Shown here one piece after another: positions 1 to 8,462 of a stretch of DNA of 43,606 nt. The stretch is taken from NCBI GenBank assembly GCA_027310755.1, contig DAIDAE010000004.1:1-43606 (forward strand), written 5' to 3'. Every line of letters starts with the position of its first letter. Position 1 is the stretch's first letter. The translations under genes and the position numbers were made by a program. Source of the stretch: Candidatus Micrarchaeaceae archaeon (lineage in GTDB: Archaea > Micrarchaeota > Micrarchaeia > Micrarchaeales > Micrarchaeaceae). A model generated the notes under the pieces. It was not told where the DNA came from, searched no databases, and saw only the letters and a list, made by a program, of their open reading frames with translations.

Positions 1-1
1 A

Positions 2-571
2 TATTTAGACCATGCTGCAAAATTTATCAAAGAAAATAAGACAGATGTCATAGTTCTTAGTGGGGGACATACAAATCCAAAAAGAAAATCCGAATCTGAA
101 GCATCAACGATGGCCGAATATCTTAGCAGAAGACTGAACAAGAAAGTAAATGTGATTTTGGAAGATAATTCATTGAGCACTATCGAAAACATAAAGTTAA
201 CGAAAAGGTTAGTTTCTCTTGGAAATGGGGATGAAGTTGTAGTTTTTTGTGACAACGTAAGACCTCCAAAAGTTATGTGGTTTGTCTTGCATTTTTGGTT
301 TAAGTTGACACGTAGCGAAATTGAAAAGTATTTCTTAAATTATTCTATTAAACATTATAAAAAGCATTACACCACAGAGATGATAGGAGGGGAAATCGCA
401 TCTGGAATGCGATATGAAAACGTTAATGTCGTGCCTTATCGTTGGCGAACGGAGATTAACGATGCCGTGAGTGCACAAATTGCAAGTATAATGGAGATTT
501 TATCACTCTACGATAATAGACTTGAAAAGGAGTTGAAAAGGGCGATTAGGGTCAAATTTGGGATGGAATGA
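2..571 (+). CDS. DUF218 (YdcF/ElyC-like) protein, N-terminus missing
   Basis: The reading frame is open from the first bases of the window, so the start lies outside it. The visible part begins near the family's first strand with VIVLSGGHT. It continues with a Glu-rich stretch (SESEAS) and ends the core with NSLSTIENI, matching the S-x-ST-x-EN signature of DUF218/YdcF-like proteins. Bacterial relatives are envelope-associated proteins (SanA, ElyC); the exact reaction is unknown. The C-terminal half is basic and not recognisable beyond the family. Its stop lies just 4 bases before the preferred start of the GTPase downstream, so the two are probably co-transcribed. I am confident of the family and not of a function. 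Confidence 0.75.
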   Translation, partial: YLDHAAKFIKENKTDVIVLSGGHTNPKRKSESEASTMAEYLSRRLNKKVNVILEDNSLSTIENIKLTKRLVSLGNGDEVVVFCDNVRPPKVMWFVLHFWFKLTRSEIEKYFLNYSIKHYKKHYTTEMIGGEIASGMRYENVNVVPYRWRTEINDAVSAQIASIMEILSLYDNRLEKELKRAIRVKFGME

Positions 572-575
572 TAAT

Positions 576-1793
576 ATGATGGTTAAGAATATATCATTGT
601 TAGGACACAAGGATCACGGAAAGTCAACTCTAATCGGAAGTATGTTGATGGAAACGGGCTCTGCAACAAAGGTAAGGATAAGGGAGGCCGAGGAATACAG
701 CAAAAGGCTAGGCAAGCCTTTCGAGCCAGCATTCATACTAGATAGTTTTGCTGAGGAGAGAGAACAGGAAATGACATATGATACAACACGTGCAGAAGTC
801 AACTATAAGGATTTGGCTTTTTCCTTCATCGATGTTCCGGGGCACGAAGAACTGATTAAAAACATGATAAGTGGTGCTTCGTATGGGGATATTGCACTGC
901 TTCTCGTATCGGCGAAAAAGAGCGAGGGGATAAGGGACCAGACAAAAAGGCATCTCTTCATATCAAGGATGCTCGGCATAGAGAATTTGGTTGTAGCGGT
1001 CAACAAGATGGATTTGATAGGGTATGACGAGAAAAGGTTTAACGAGATAAAAAGTGGGCTTGCCAATTTTATAGAGAAGATAGGTTTCAAGAGCGAAAAT
1101 ATTCATTTCGTGCCCATATCGGCCTATAGGGGTGAAAATCTGGTAAGGAAAAGCAGTAAGATGCGCTGGTACGGGGGACGCACGGTTTTAGATTTGCTTT
1201 ATGATTTCGAAGAGCGCGGGACCGACTCCGGCGGACCGCTTAGAATTCTGGTGCAGGGACTTCTTGTCGGCAAGGAAAACCATGTTGTGGGAAAATTGGT
1301 GCGCGGACGCGTTGCCGTAGGCGAAGAGGTATGCATATCACCGACCGGATTAGCCGTGAAAGTCAAGGAAATAACAGTAAATGGCAAAAAGGCAAAAAGC
1401 GCCAAGATCGGAGAAAATGTCGCCCTTCGGTTCGACAAGAAAATTAGCGGAGACCTTAGGGGTTCCATAATATGCTCGGGGGATTACTGCCCGGTGCCAA
1501 AAGACCACATAAAGGCGATAATATTTGTAGTCAAGAATTTTGGTAAAAGTCCTTCCATCAAGTTTAATGGGGTTGATATTTCTTGTAATTCGATTAAAAT
1601 CACAAAATACATTGATACAACTACTGGAGAGGAAAATACCGCTGGAAAAATAACGCCGCTGGATGCGGTGGTCGCAGAAATCGAACTGGCCAAAAGAATA
1701 CCTGCCGAGGCATTTGACGAAACAATGGAACTTGGCAGGTTTGTGCTTTATAGCCACGGGAAGTTTGCCGGAATAGGGATAATCGCTAATTGA
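576..1793 (+). CDS. EF-1A/CysN-like translational-type GTPase
   Basis: This is a three-domain GTPase of the EF-Tu/EF-1A superfamily. The P-loop is GHKDHGKST (residues 10-18 from the ATG at 576), G3 is DVPGHE and G4 is NKMD, followed by two beta-barrel domains. Phrases such as AEREQ, QTKRHLFIS, and a Tyr-Arg-Gly-Glu-Asn segment followed by MRWYGG resemble the sulfate adenylyltransferase GTPase subunit CysN more than EF-1A. At about 405 residues it is shorter than either. Switch I reads REQEMTYD where CysN has REQGITID. No CysD partner is in the window, so a role in sulfate activation is unproven; it may be a divergent translation factor. I prefer the ATG at 576 (or 579) over the TTG at 558, which would overlap the upstream gene. 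It overlaps the convergent glycosyltransferase by 8 bases. Confidence 0.8.
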   Translation: MMVKNISLLGHKDHGKSTLIGSMLMETGSATKVRIREAEEYSKRLGKPFEPAFILDSFAEEREQEMTYDTTRAEVNYKDLAFSFIDVPGHEELIKNMISGASYGDIALLLVSAKKSEGIRDQTKRHLFISRMLGIENLVVAVNKMDLIGYDEKRFNEIKSGLANFIEKIGFKSENIHFVPISAYRGENLVRKSSKMRWYGGRTVLDLLYDFEERGTDSGGPLRILVQGLLVGKENHVVGKLVRGRVAVGEEVCISPTGLAVKVKEITVNGKKAKSAKIGENVALRFDKKISGDLRGSIICSGDYCPVPKDHIKAIIFVVKNFGKSPSIKFNGVDISCNSIKITKYIDTTTGEENTAGKITPLDAVVAEIELAKRIPAEAFDETMELGRFVLYSHGKFAGIGIIAN

Positions 1794-3003
1794 GACGCCT
1801 TATCGCTTCGGAATATCCTTTTAGCATTCTTTTCCTCGTGAATTCCCTCGATATTGCCCTGGAGGATTGCGCCGCCCTTCTCCTTAGTGCACTATCCTTG
1901 TGCATTTTTTCTATTGCGCGTGCCAATTCCCGTGGGTCACCTGTCTTGAAACTCAGAATATTTCCTATTTTCTTTGTTTTTAGGTCATTGATGTACGCGT
2001 CGCTGCTGAGTATCATTGGAATTGCATGAGCCGACGCCTCAAGTACAACAAGACTGAATCCCTCCCATGCAGAAGGCAGGACAAAGAGATCCGACAGCTC
2101 ATATGCATCGTTTATCTGATGGTTGTGCAATGCACCGGTAAACACAATCCTGTCATCGCCATTGGCTTGTGTCATGTATTCTCGTAGTGAGGGACCCTCG
2201 CCGGCGAGCATCAGGCGCATATCCTGGGCCTTAATCATCCTAAATGCCTCTATTAGGGTGCTAACCCGCTTTTGTCTTTCAAACATTCTACCAAGATAGA
2301 GGATGATAAAGTTAGTGTTGCTCAATGCGTACCTATTCCTGAACCTTTCCTGGCTTTGTTTGTTCTTCTCCACTGGCACATCAAGGCCATTGGGGATATA
2401 CGCAACCCTGCTCGTGAATCTTTTTATAGATGAATACTGGTTCTTATTTAATGCGACGCAGAGATCAAAGAATGCAAAAAACTTCTTTTTTATTTCATTC
2501 ATATTAGCGCCAGAGAGTCCGGACCCAACCGTCAAAGGTATGCTTTCCTTTGATGAGATACTTGTTTCAGATATGGTTGATATGCTCCCGTGATCTACGT
2601 AGACTGCCTTGAAGACTATTCCCCCCATTTTAAGGTTTTCCAATAATGGAAAATCCGCGGCTGAGTTCGATATTATAACGTCCGGGGCTATCTTTCTGAT
2701 CCTTTCTGTCTCTTCTTTGCTCAATCCCATCTTTTTCATCCTCCTGACGAAGACAATATTATATGCCGCTCTTAGTACGCCTATTTCAGAAAGGCCCAGC
2801 CTTCTAGTCCAAGCTCCTACCGGAAGCCTTTTCTTGAGAATTATCTTGTCGTTTCCCTCTGCATCTATGTAAAATGTTGGAAACCCCAAATAATATGTTT
2901 TGAACTCCTTCTTTAGCCCTTCAAAAAGATTTTGGACGACCCTGGCCTCGCCCCCGACTTTTGTGGTTCTTGATGAAAGGTCCATTATTATGATTTTCTT
3001 CAT
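1786..3003 (-). CDS. Glycosyltransferase, GT4 type
   Basis: This is a two-Rossmann-domain glycosyltransferase of about 405 residues. The N-terminus has the acceptor-domain glycine motif (TTKVGGEARVV). The C-terminal donor-binding domain has IILYLGRMFERQKR and the E-x7-E motif in PSAWEGFSLVVLEAS, both typical of GT4 enzymes that move a sugar from a nucleotide-sugar donor with retention of configuration. It has no signal peptide and should act on the cytoplasmic face of the membrane. It starts 2 bases after the stop of the upstream sulfatase-fold gene, so both are probably one operon. With that partner it may help build a surface glycan or glycolipid; the sugar and acceptor cannot be told from sequence. 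Confidence 0.88.
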   Translation of the reverse strand: MKKIIIMDLSSRTTKVGGEARVVQNLFEGLKKEFKTYYLGFPTFYIDAEGNDKIILKKRLPVGAWTRRLGLSEIGVLRAAYNIVFVRRMKKMGLSKEETERIRKIAPDVIISNSAADFPLLENLKMGGIVFKAVYVDHGSISTISETSISSKESIPLTVGSGLSGANMNEIKKKFFAFFDLCVALNKNQYSSIKRFTSRVAYIPNGLDVPVEKNKQSQERFRNRYALSNTNFIILYLGRMFERQKRVSTLIEAFRMIKAQDMRLMLAGEGPSLREYMTQANGDDRIVFTGALHNHQINDAYELSDLFVLPSAWEGFSLVVLEASAHAIPMILSSDAYINDLKTKKIGNILSFKTGDPRELARAIEKMHKDSALRRRAAQSSRAISREFTRKRMLKGYSEAIRRLN

Positions 3004-3005
3004 TT

Positions 3006-4208
3006 TTATCTACTCTTGAATGTTCTGGAGCTCGGTTTGTCATAGGCCTTGAGCTTTGATTTGTCCAGTCCGCGGACCATAGATATATTTGCCGGCACAC
3101 CAAAGCTCTGTGAATATACGGTTTTGCTATAAAGTTTATCTGAAGCCGTTGCGGGAGAGCTTATTGCTGCAAAAACAAAGTCCTTCACGTTCACCAAAGA
3201 TGAGTATTCTGCCTTCACCGATACGGCATTCCCCCTCTGTAATTTTATTGCCATGGGTATCTTTACCACTTCATCGTAAACTACGGTGCCATGACCTATG
3301 AAATCGTGCTCGCTGAATGCCTGGCCATGATCGCTTGTTATAATAAATACCTGGTTATCGCCGAACCTGTTCTGCAAGCTCTTTATTATCTGGAGGGCGT
3401 AGCCGTAGACCTTGGCTGATGCAACACCATATAGCTCTATCCATCTCTCTAGCTGCTCTGCATCTGGCTGTTTTTTCAAGAATGGCGTGGCCCAATTGAA
3501 ATCTTTTCCCTTTTTGCCAACGTATGGATCGTGTGCCTCCATCATATTAACCAAAAGGAAGTATGGTCCCTTGAATCTAGTTCCTTTTATTTTTTCCACT
3601 ATCAACTTGCCTCCCTTCTCTATGGGCCAGCCATCTACAAATTTAGCCTGAAGCTTCTTTGCGGCAGATTGTAGCGTAGCCGAAAATACTGCGGGCGCCT
3701 CAAACAAGAGGTTTGGATCCTCCTTTACTATTGCCATGGCAATTTTTGTGATGTTGTTTCCATATCTTTCCCTGAACATGGAAATCCTGGGCCTGATCCT
3801 TTCCGGGATCTCTATTGCATGGCCGAATACATCAGTAAAGTATGACTCCTCCTTAAAATAATCGAACTCATCGAAGCCGTATATTGGATGAACGTAGGGG
3901 TTTGCGGATATGCAATACGTCTTGTAGCCTATTTCGGAAAGTTCGCTTACCATTGTCCTGACCTTCAACTTGACTTTTTCTATGTCGAGTGTCTTTGCCT
4001 CCATTGTTTCGTGTGCTCCGTGCTCTTTTGGATACATTCCCGTGAGCAGGGATGCGTGTGACGGAAGGGTCCATGACGCCGGTGCTATGCAATTCTTCAG
4101 GAACGAGAATCCGAGCTTCCTGAACTCACCGTGCTTTGCCTCCAGCTTCTCAAATTCGTCCAATCGCATCGTATCTAGCACAATTATGGCTATGTTTGGT
4201 TTCTTCAT
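3006..4208 (-). CDS. Sulfatase/alkaline phosphatase-fold hydrolase
   Basis: This is a soluble protein of about 400 residues in the sulfatase family. It has the N-terminal metal site (IIVLDTMR), the active-site block SWTLPSHASLLTG, and a C-terminal metal site TSDHGQAFSEH followed by IGHG. Classical sulfatases carry C/S-x-P-S-R, whose Cys or Ser becomes formylglycine. Here that position is Thr in T-L-P-S-H, as in many archaeal members and in phosphotransferases of the same fold. A phospho-transfer or phosphodiesterase role is therefore as likely as sulfate hydrolysis. I chose the ATG at 4208 over a TTG at 4217; a TATA-like CTTTAAATT lies about 25-30 bases upstream. It forms an operon with the GT4 gene downstream. 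Confidence 0.82.
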   Translation of the reverse strand: MKKPNIAIIVLDTMRLDEFEKLEAKHGEFRKLGFSFLKNCIAPASWTLPSHASLLTGMYPKEHGAHETMEAKTLDIEKVKLKVRTMVSELSEIGYKTYCISANPYVHPIYGFDEFDYFKEESYFTDVFGHAIEIPERIRPRISMFRERYGNNITKIAMAIVKEDPNLLFEAPAVFSATLQSAAKKLQAKFVDGWPIEKGGKLIVEKIKGTRFKGPYFLLVNMMEAHDPYVGKKGKDFNWATPFLKKQPDAEQLERWIELYGVASAKVYGYALQIIKSLQNRFGDNQVFIITSDHGQAFSEHDFIGHGTVVYDEVVKIPMAIKLQRGNAVSVKAEYSSLVNVKDFVFAAISSPATASDKLYSKTVYSQSFGVPANISMVRGLDKSKLKAYDKPSSRTFKSR

Positions 4209-4249
4209 TTCGACCAATATTATGCAATAACTAGAATTTAAAGCCCTTA

Positions 4250-5143
4250 TTATCTGATCTCGAGGAAAGATAGGTAGGCCTCGAAAAGTTCCGGGTTGCT
4301 CAGGGCGCTAAGGCGTTCCCTTGCCTGGCCTATGTAGAAATTGTTTAATTTTATGGCGGTCTTTACGGGGTTTTCCTTTCCGTGATTCTCAAATACGGTG
4401 ATTATATTTGGCCTGAACATCGTTGGTGCAGCAGATTCCCTTGATTTAAACCCTTGACTCTCAAGTATGTCATCCCTTAACTGAAAGGCGAGCCCTATAT
4501 TGTAACCAATCTCCTGAAGCGCCTTCTCAGATGCCTCATCTCCTACATATGTTGCTGGAATGCTGGTTGAAGCGCCCATTAGAGAAGCTGTTTTCAGCCC
4601 TATTATCATAAGATATTCATCCAATGTTGGTATTTTGCTTTCTTTCTGCACGTTATAATCGAGAAGCTCGCCTGCACACATGTCAAGTGACGCCTCGGAT
4701 GCCTTTTCCACAACCGGGCCGCCATATCTGCTGGCATACTTTATCGCCTTGGTTATGTTTGCGTTTCCGGCTAGGATTGCAGCCGGCTCGCCGTATTTAA
4801 TATGGACAGTAGGCACGCCTCTCCTGGTGAGATCCTTGTCTATGATATCATCGTGTATGAGCGATGCATTATGGAGCATCTCTATTGCTACTGCAAGATC
4901 TACAAATTTCTCTGGTTCCAGCTCCAGTGCTGTCGCTCCGCTTAAAACCAGAGCGGCGCGGATAAGCTTTTTGTTCTCCGAATTGAGCAGATGCGTTGAT
5001 GGTTCATAAAGTTCCTTGATCTTGAAATCCTCCGGACTAAAACTGGAAAGGCGCCTTCCTACTGAGATAAATCCGGGCCTTATTTTCCGCGGTATCTCTA
5101 TCTTTGTGCTTATGCTTATCTCGATTGGGAGTTTCTTCGACAA
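4250..5143 (-). CDS. Polyprenyl (geranylgeranyl-type) diphosphate synthase
   Basis: This is an all-helical trans-prenyltransferase. It condenses isopentenyl diphosphate with an allylic diphosphate to make the chains of archaeal membrane lipids. The first Asp-rich motif is in LIHDDIIDKDLTRRG and the second in AFQLRDDILES (DDxxE rather than DDxxD). The length of about 297 residues is slightly short for the family. I place the start at the TTG at 5143: a GTGAT ribosome-binding sequence at 5146-5150 abuts the stop of the upstream deoxyhypusine synthase gene, implying translational coupling. A TTG at 5173 is possible but overlaps that gene. Chain length cannot be read reliably. The geranylgeranyl reductase at 20659-22107 would act later in the same lipid pathway. 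Confidence 0.88.
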   Translation of the reverse strand: MSKKLPIEISISTKIEIPRKIRPGFISVGRRLSSFSPEDFKIKELYEPSTHLLNSENKKLIRAALVLSGATALELEPEKFVDLAVAIEMLHNASLIHDDIIDKDLTRRGVPTVHIKYGEPAAILAGNANITKAIKYASRYGGPVVEKASEASLDMCAGELLDYNVQKESKIPTLDEYLMIIGLKTASLMGASTSIPATYVGDEASEKALQEIGYNIGLAFQLRDDILESQGFKSRESAAPTMFRPNIITVFENHGKENPVKTAIKLNNFYIGQARERLSALSNPELFEAYLSFLEIR

Positions 5144-5150
5144 AAAATCA

Positions 5151-6098
5151 CTAAACAATATCAGCAGCGGCAAGCATAACCGGAAGGACTATTGTGGCAT
5201 CTCCGTCTATTGTTACATATCTGGCCTTCTCCTTGATTTTGCCCCAAGAGACTGCCTCGGTAAGCCTCGCACCTGAAAGGCTGCCGTCGTATTGTGAAGC
5301 CGTAGTCACATAAATCGCGTAGTCGAGACCGCCTTTAAACTGGTTCCACCATATTACGTGGTGTTTGCTTATCCCGCCGCCGACCATGAGCGCTCCCGTA
5401 GTCTTGTTATCAAATGAGAGATTGCTTAGCGCCAGTTCATCCTTCAGGACGTTCAAACTAAAATCATGATCCTGTGAGAAGAGGGTTAGCTGTGTTCCAA
5501 ATGCCCCATCGACTATGCCGGGAGTGAATATTGGGACCTTGTTCAGATATGCCTGCCTTATTATTGACCCTTGGTCTGTCATTCTCTTCCCAAACTCAAA
5601 CGCAAGCTCGCTTGGGCTGTACTCTTTCTTGTAGTCCCTTGACGTATAGATATAGTTCATTATTTTGTTGAAAGACTCCTCGACCTTAAGCCCGTATTCA
5701 TCCTTGCCTATGAAGACATTGCCCAACCGGTATATCCCTTCGTGCAGGAGATCATTATCATTAACTTCAAAAGTTCCCTTGCTGTAGATTCCCCCGTGTG
5801 CCCGTGCTATGTCATGGTCAAATGTCCCACAGGTTGTTATTATAGCGTCGAAATATTTCACAGAGCTTGCCAAGGCGCCCCTGAGGCCTGTCGATACTAT
5901 GTCCGCAGGGAATGATAGGTAGTTGTAGGAGTTCTTGTCGCCCAGCATTCTTTTTAGTATATCTATTCCGTCAGCCATATGCTGGCCGGAAAATCCGCCC
6001 ATCTCTTTCATCGAGTCTACTAGCTCTGATACCCTCATGCCTTTCTTGAGCTTGATATCTTTGACACTATACTTTAACATCTCTTTTTTCGAGGCCAT
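5151..6098 (-). CDS. dys: Deoxyhypusine synthase
   Basis: This enzyme transfers the aminobutyl group of spermidine to a lysine of translation factor aIF5A, the first step of hypusine formation. The diagnostic blocks are all present: TTCGTFDHDIARAHGG near the NAD site, GGGISKHHVIWWNQFKGG, and the catalytic region GSLSGARLTEAVSWGKI with the lysine that forms the enzyme-substrate imine. The length of 315 residues is normal. I prefer the ATG at 6098 to a GTG at 6104. The gene is divergent from ftsZ and feeds into the prenyl synthase gene, which starts 7 bases after its stop. The aIF5A gene is not in the window. Confidence 0.95.
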   Translation of the reverse strand: MASKKEMLKYSVKDIKLKKGMRVSELVDSMKEMGGFSGQHMADGIDILKRMLGDKNSYNYLSFPADIVSTGLRGALASSVKYFDAIITTCGTFDHDIARAHGGIYSKGTFEVNDNDLLHEGIYRLGNVFIGKDEYGLKVEESFNKIMNYIYTSRDYKKEYSPSELAFEFGKRMTDQGSIIRQAYLNKVPIFTPGIVDGAFGTQLTLFSQDHDFSLNVLKDELALSNLSFDNKTTGALMVGGGISKHHVIWWNQFKGGLDYAIYVTTASQYDGSLSGARLTEAVSWGKIKEKARYVTIDGDATIVLPVMLAAADIV

Positions 6099-6143
6099 TG
6101 GCACACTTCCACAAAAAGCTTATGTACATAGTTTATTCCATAG

Positions 6144-6153
6144 CTTTTTATCC
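6144..6153 (+). promoter_or_regulatory. TATA-like element for ftsZ
   Basis: The A/T-rich CTTTTTATCC lies about 45 bases before the ftsZ start, which would give a leader of roughly 15-20 bases. It sits in the 94-base gap between divergent dys and ftsZ. This is assigned from spacing and composition only. Confidence 0.4.
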
Positions 6154-6192
6154 TTTTGTAGAGAGAATAGTTAGACCACGACCGGTAATAGG

Positions 6193-7284
6193 ATGCCAAC
6201 ACTTAGTCCTGACGACGAGGAGATACTCCGCTTTATCGAGAGCGCGAAACCTCGAATTTATGTAGTTGGGACTGGCGGAAGCGGAAGCAATACGATTTCA
6301 AGACTGCAGGGGATAGGCGTGCAGGGCGCAACGCTTATTGCAATGAACACTGATGCGCCGCATCTTGTGAAAACAAAGGCAGAGCGCAAACTCCTACTCG
6401 GAAAAAAGCTCACGAAGGGGTTGGGCGCGGGAAGCGACCTGAGAATTGGAGAGGAAGCTGCACTAGAAAGCAAGGAGGAAATAAAACACATGCTTAGCGA
6501 TGCCCAGCTAGTCTTTATCACCTGCGGACTCGGGGGCGGAACCGGCACAGGTTCTGTATCCACCATAGCGCAACTGGCAAGGGATGCTGGCGCTCTATGC
6601 GTTGCAATAGTAACACTACCTTTCTCCAGCGAGGGCAAAACAAGGATGAAGAATGCCCTGGAGGGCCTGGGAAAACTTAAAAAGATGACCGATACGACAA
6701 TAGTGATCCATAATGATAAACTTTTGGCCGTTGCCCCTGACCTGCCGCTTAACATGGCGTTCAGGGTTTCTGATGAGGTGCTGGCAGGGGCGACCAAGGG
6801 AATAGTTGAAATGGTCACAAAGCCAGGGATGGTGAACATTGACTTTGCAGACCTCAGGAGCGTTCTAAAGGATGCTGGTTATGCGGTAATAGGTTCAGGA
6901 GAAGGAATCGCCACTTCAAATGGGAGGAGTAGGGCTATTGTCGCACTGGAAAATGCAATAAAGAGCCCGATGCTTGATGCAAATCTTGGAACCGCGAAAA
7001 AGGCACTGGTAAACATAATAGGGGGAGAAAGCCTTACGCTCAGGGAAGCGGAGGCCGTATTCCAGGATGTGGCGAGCAGGATAAGCGGTGAGGCGTTACT
7101 CAAATGGGGGGCCAGGATAGATTCGGAGATGCAGAAGGATTCGCTCAGGGTTATGCTGGTCGTCTCGGGGGTGGAATTTCCAGAGTATTCGGAACAGGGG
7201 CTGAAGAAGAAAATACAGCAGGTGGAGGACATAGACCTCGATGATATGTTTGAAGAGGAGATGAAGAAGGGCAATTTCAGATAG
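6193..7284 (+). CDS. ftsZ: Cell division GTPase FtsZ
   Basis: This tubulin-fold GTPase polymerises into the division ring. The nucleotide-binding loops are clear: GTGGSGSNT near residue 27 and the tubulin signature GGGTGTGS near residue 117, followed by VTLPFSSEG, FRVSDEVL and MVNIDFADLRS. The C-terminal domain (ESLTLREAEAVFQ onward) is complete. The tail ends with an acidic segment, DIDLDDMFEEE, which may be the binding peptide for a membrane anchor such as SepF (inference). The length of 363 residues is typical for an archaeal FtsZ rather than a CetZ. It is monocistronic, flanked by the divergent dys gene and convergent with prs 6 bases away. Confidence 0.95.
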   Translation: MPTLSPDDEEILRFIESAKPRIYVVGTGGSGSNTISRLQGIGVQGATLIAMNTDAPHLVKTKAERKLLLGKKLTKGLGAGSDLRIGEEAALESKEEIKHMLSDAQLVFITCGLGGGTGTGSVSTIAQLARDAGALCVAIVTLPFSSEGKTRMKNALEGLGKLKKMTDTTIVIHNDKLLAVAPDLPLNMAFRVSDEVLAGATKGIVEMVTKPGMVNIDFADLRSVLKDAGYAVIGSGEGIATSNGRSRAIVALENAIKSPMLDANLGTAKKALVNIIGGESLTLREAEAVFQDVASRISGEALLKWGARIDSEMQKDSLRVMLVVSGVEFPEYSEQGLKKKIQQVEDIDLDDMFEEEMKKGNFR

Positions 7285-7290
7285 ATTGGA

Positions 7291-8235
7291 TCAGCTAAAG
7301 TATTTGCTAAACCTGGGAGTTGCTTCCTGGATCTTCTCGCTTGATATCTTTTTTAGGTAAGGGGCAAAAAGGGCGGAAACATCAACAGCATTGCTTGGCC
7401 TCCCCTCGACGGTGTTGGCTGCTACTATCTGGTCGGCGCCCGCACTCCTTATTTTTTCAAGCGCATCACCAAGAAACAATCCGTGGGTGCACACGACAAT
7501 AATCTTTCCGGCATTATTTTTCCTCAAAATCTCGGTTGCCCTGATCGCCGTTGAACCTCTTGCGATCATATCATCTACCACTATCGCATCCCTTCCGTTA
7601 AAGTTGGCTGCAGGATCCTCCATCTTTATGTCGTTTGTCACCCTATCCCTTGCTTTATTGAAAACTATATGATCTGTGCCCAGTGTGGTTGCAAAGGCCG
7701 CCGCGCGCTGTTTTCCGCCCTCGTCCGGGGAGACAATAACTGGATTTTGTAATTTGCAGCTATCGGCTATGTGCTTTGCCAGCAACTGCGCCGCGGGAAT
7801 ATTATAAAGGGGCACGGGAAAGGCGTCCAGGCTTGTTGTACTATGGATATCAACAGCAGCAACGCTCTTTACACCAGAATCGAGAAGCAGGTTGCCTATC
7901 CTGAAGAAACTTGCTATTTCGCCCGGAGGGAGCTCCTTGTCTTGCCTGGAGAAACCAAAGTATGGCATTGCTACATGCACATCCCTGCCTTTGAGCGCAA
8001 GGTCTTTCGCCATCATATACAGCTGCATGCCATGCCTGTCTGCCGGAGGGTGTAGGCTTTGGACTAGGAGCACGCTCTTTGTGCGAATATCTCCGGTGAT
8101 CCTGATCTTCCATTCGTCATCCGGAAAATATGTTACATTGCCTTCGGCCAAAGGCAGACTAAGGTTCTTCGCCAGCAGCCTGGCAAATTCTGGAGAAGCC
8201 GGACCACCAATTACAGTTATTTCGCCATTATCCAT
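7291..8235 (-). CDS. prs: Ribose-phosphate pyrophosphokinase (PRPP synthetase)
   Basis: This enzyme makes 5-phosphoribosyl diphosphate from ribose 5-phosphate and ATP, for nucleotide, His and Trp synthesis. Visible motifs are FPDDEWKIRI, FGFSRQDKE (the ATP flexible-loop region), VSPDEGGKQRAAAFA, and the PRPP-binding loop VVDDMIARGSTAI. The Arg-Gly-Ser version of the loop differs slightly from the usual TGGT. The length of 314 residues suits a short archaeal enzyme. The frame is open upstream to 8349, but that would run across the eL24 gene, so the ATG at 8235 is the sensible start. It follows eL24 by 20 bases and may share its transcript. Confidence 0.93.
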   Translation of the reverse strand: MDNGEITVIGGPASPEFARLLAKNLSLPLAEGNVTYFPDDEWKIRITGDIRTKSVLLVQSLHPPADRHGMQLYMMAKDLALKGRDVHVAMPYFGFSRQDKELPPGEIASFFRIGNLLLDSGVKSVAAVDIHSTTSLDAFPVPLYNIPAAQLLAKHIADSCKLQNPVIVSPDEGGKQRAAAFATTLGTDHIVFNKARDRVTNDIKMEDPAANFNGRDAIVVDDMIARGSTAIRATEILRKNNAGKIIVVCTHGLFLGDALEKIRSAGADQIVAANTVEGRPSNAVDVSALFAPYLKKISSEKIQEATPRFSKYFS

Positions 8236-8255
8236 TCTGCTATAACGGCTATAGC

Positions 8256-8447
8256 TTATTTCTTCTGTGTGGTCTTTATAACTTTGGCCTCCTTTACGAC
8301 CAATTTCCTGTTTATTTTTCTTCTGGAAAATATGTGGCTCTTGTAACACTTGTTGGTATCGTAATATGCTATATCTCCGGACTTATAGACAAACATTATG
8401 CCTGTTCCTTTGCTCAATTCGGTATTGCAATAAGCACATTTAGCCAT
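8256..8447 (-). CDS. rpl24e: Ribosomal protein eL24
   Basis: This is a 63-residue zinc-ribbon protein of the large subunit. The start MAKCAYC, the block LSKGTGIMFV, and a Lys/Arg-rich C-terminus fit eL24. The family has four zinc Cys in CxxC...FCSxKC. Here Cys4, Cys7 and Cys34 remain, but the third Cys is Asp30 (YYDTNKC), leaving a 3-Cys or Asp-substituted site. The gene order L7Ae-eS28-eL24 is conserved across archaea and supports the assignment. Confidence 0.93.
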   Translation of the reverse strand: MAKCAYCNTELSKGTGIMFVYKSGDIAYYDTNKCYKSHIFSRRKINRKLVVKEAKVIKTTQKK

Positions 8448-8462
8448 AGTATCAGCCTTGCC

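Noticed and set aside
8236-8349. N-terminal extension of PRPP synthetase
   Set aside because: The frame is open, but it overlaps most of the eL24 3' region and adds no family sequence; the normal N-terminus starts at 8235.
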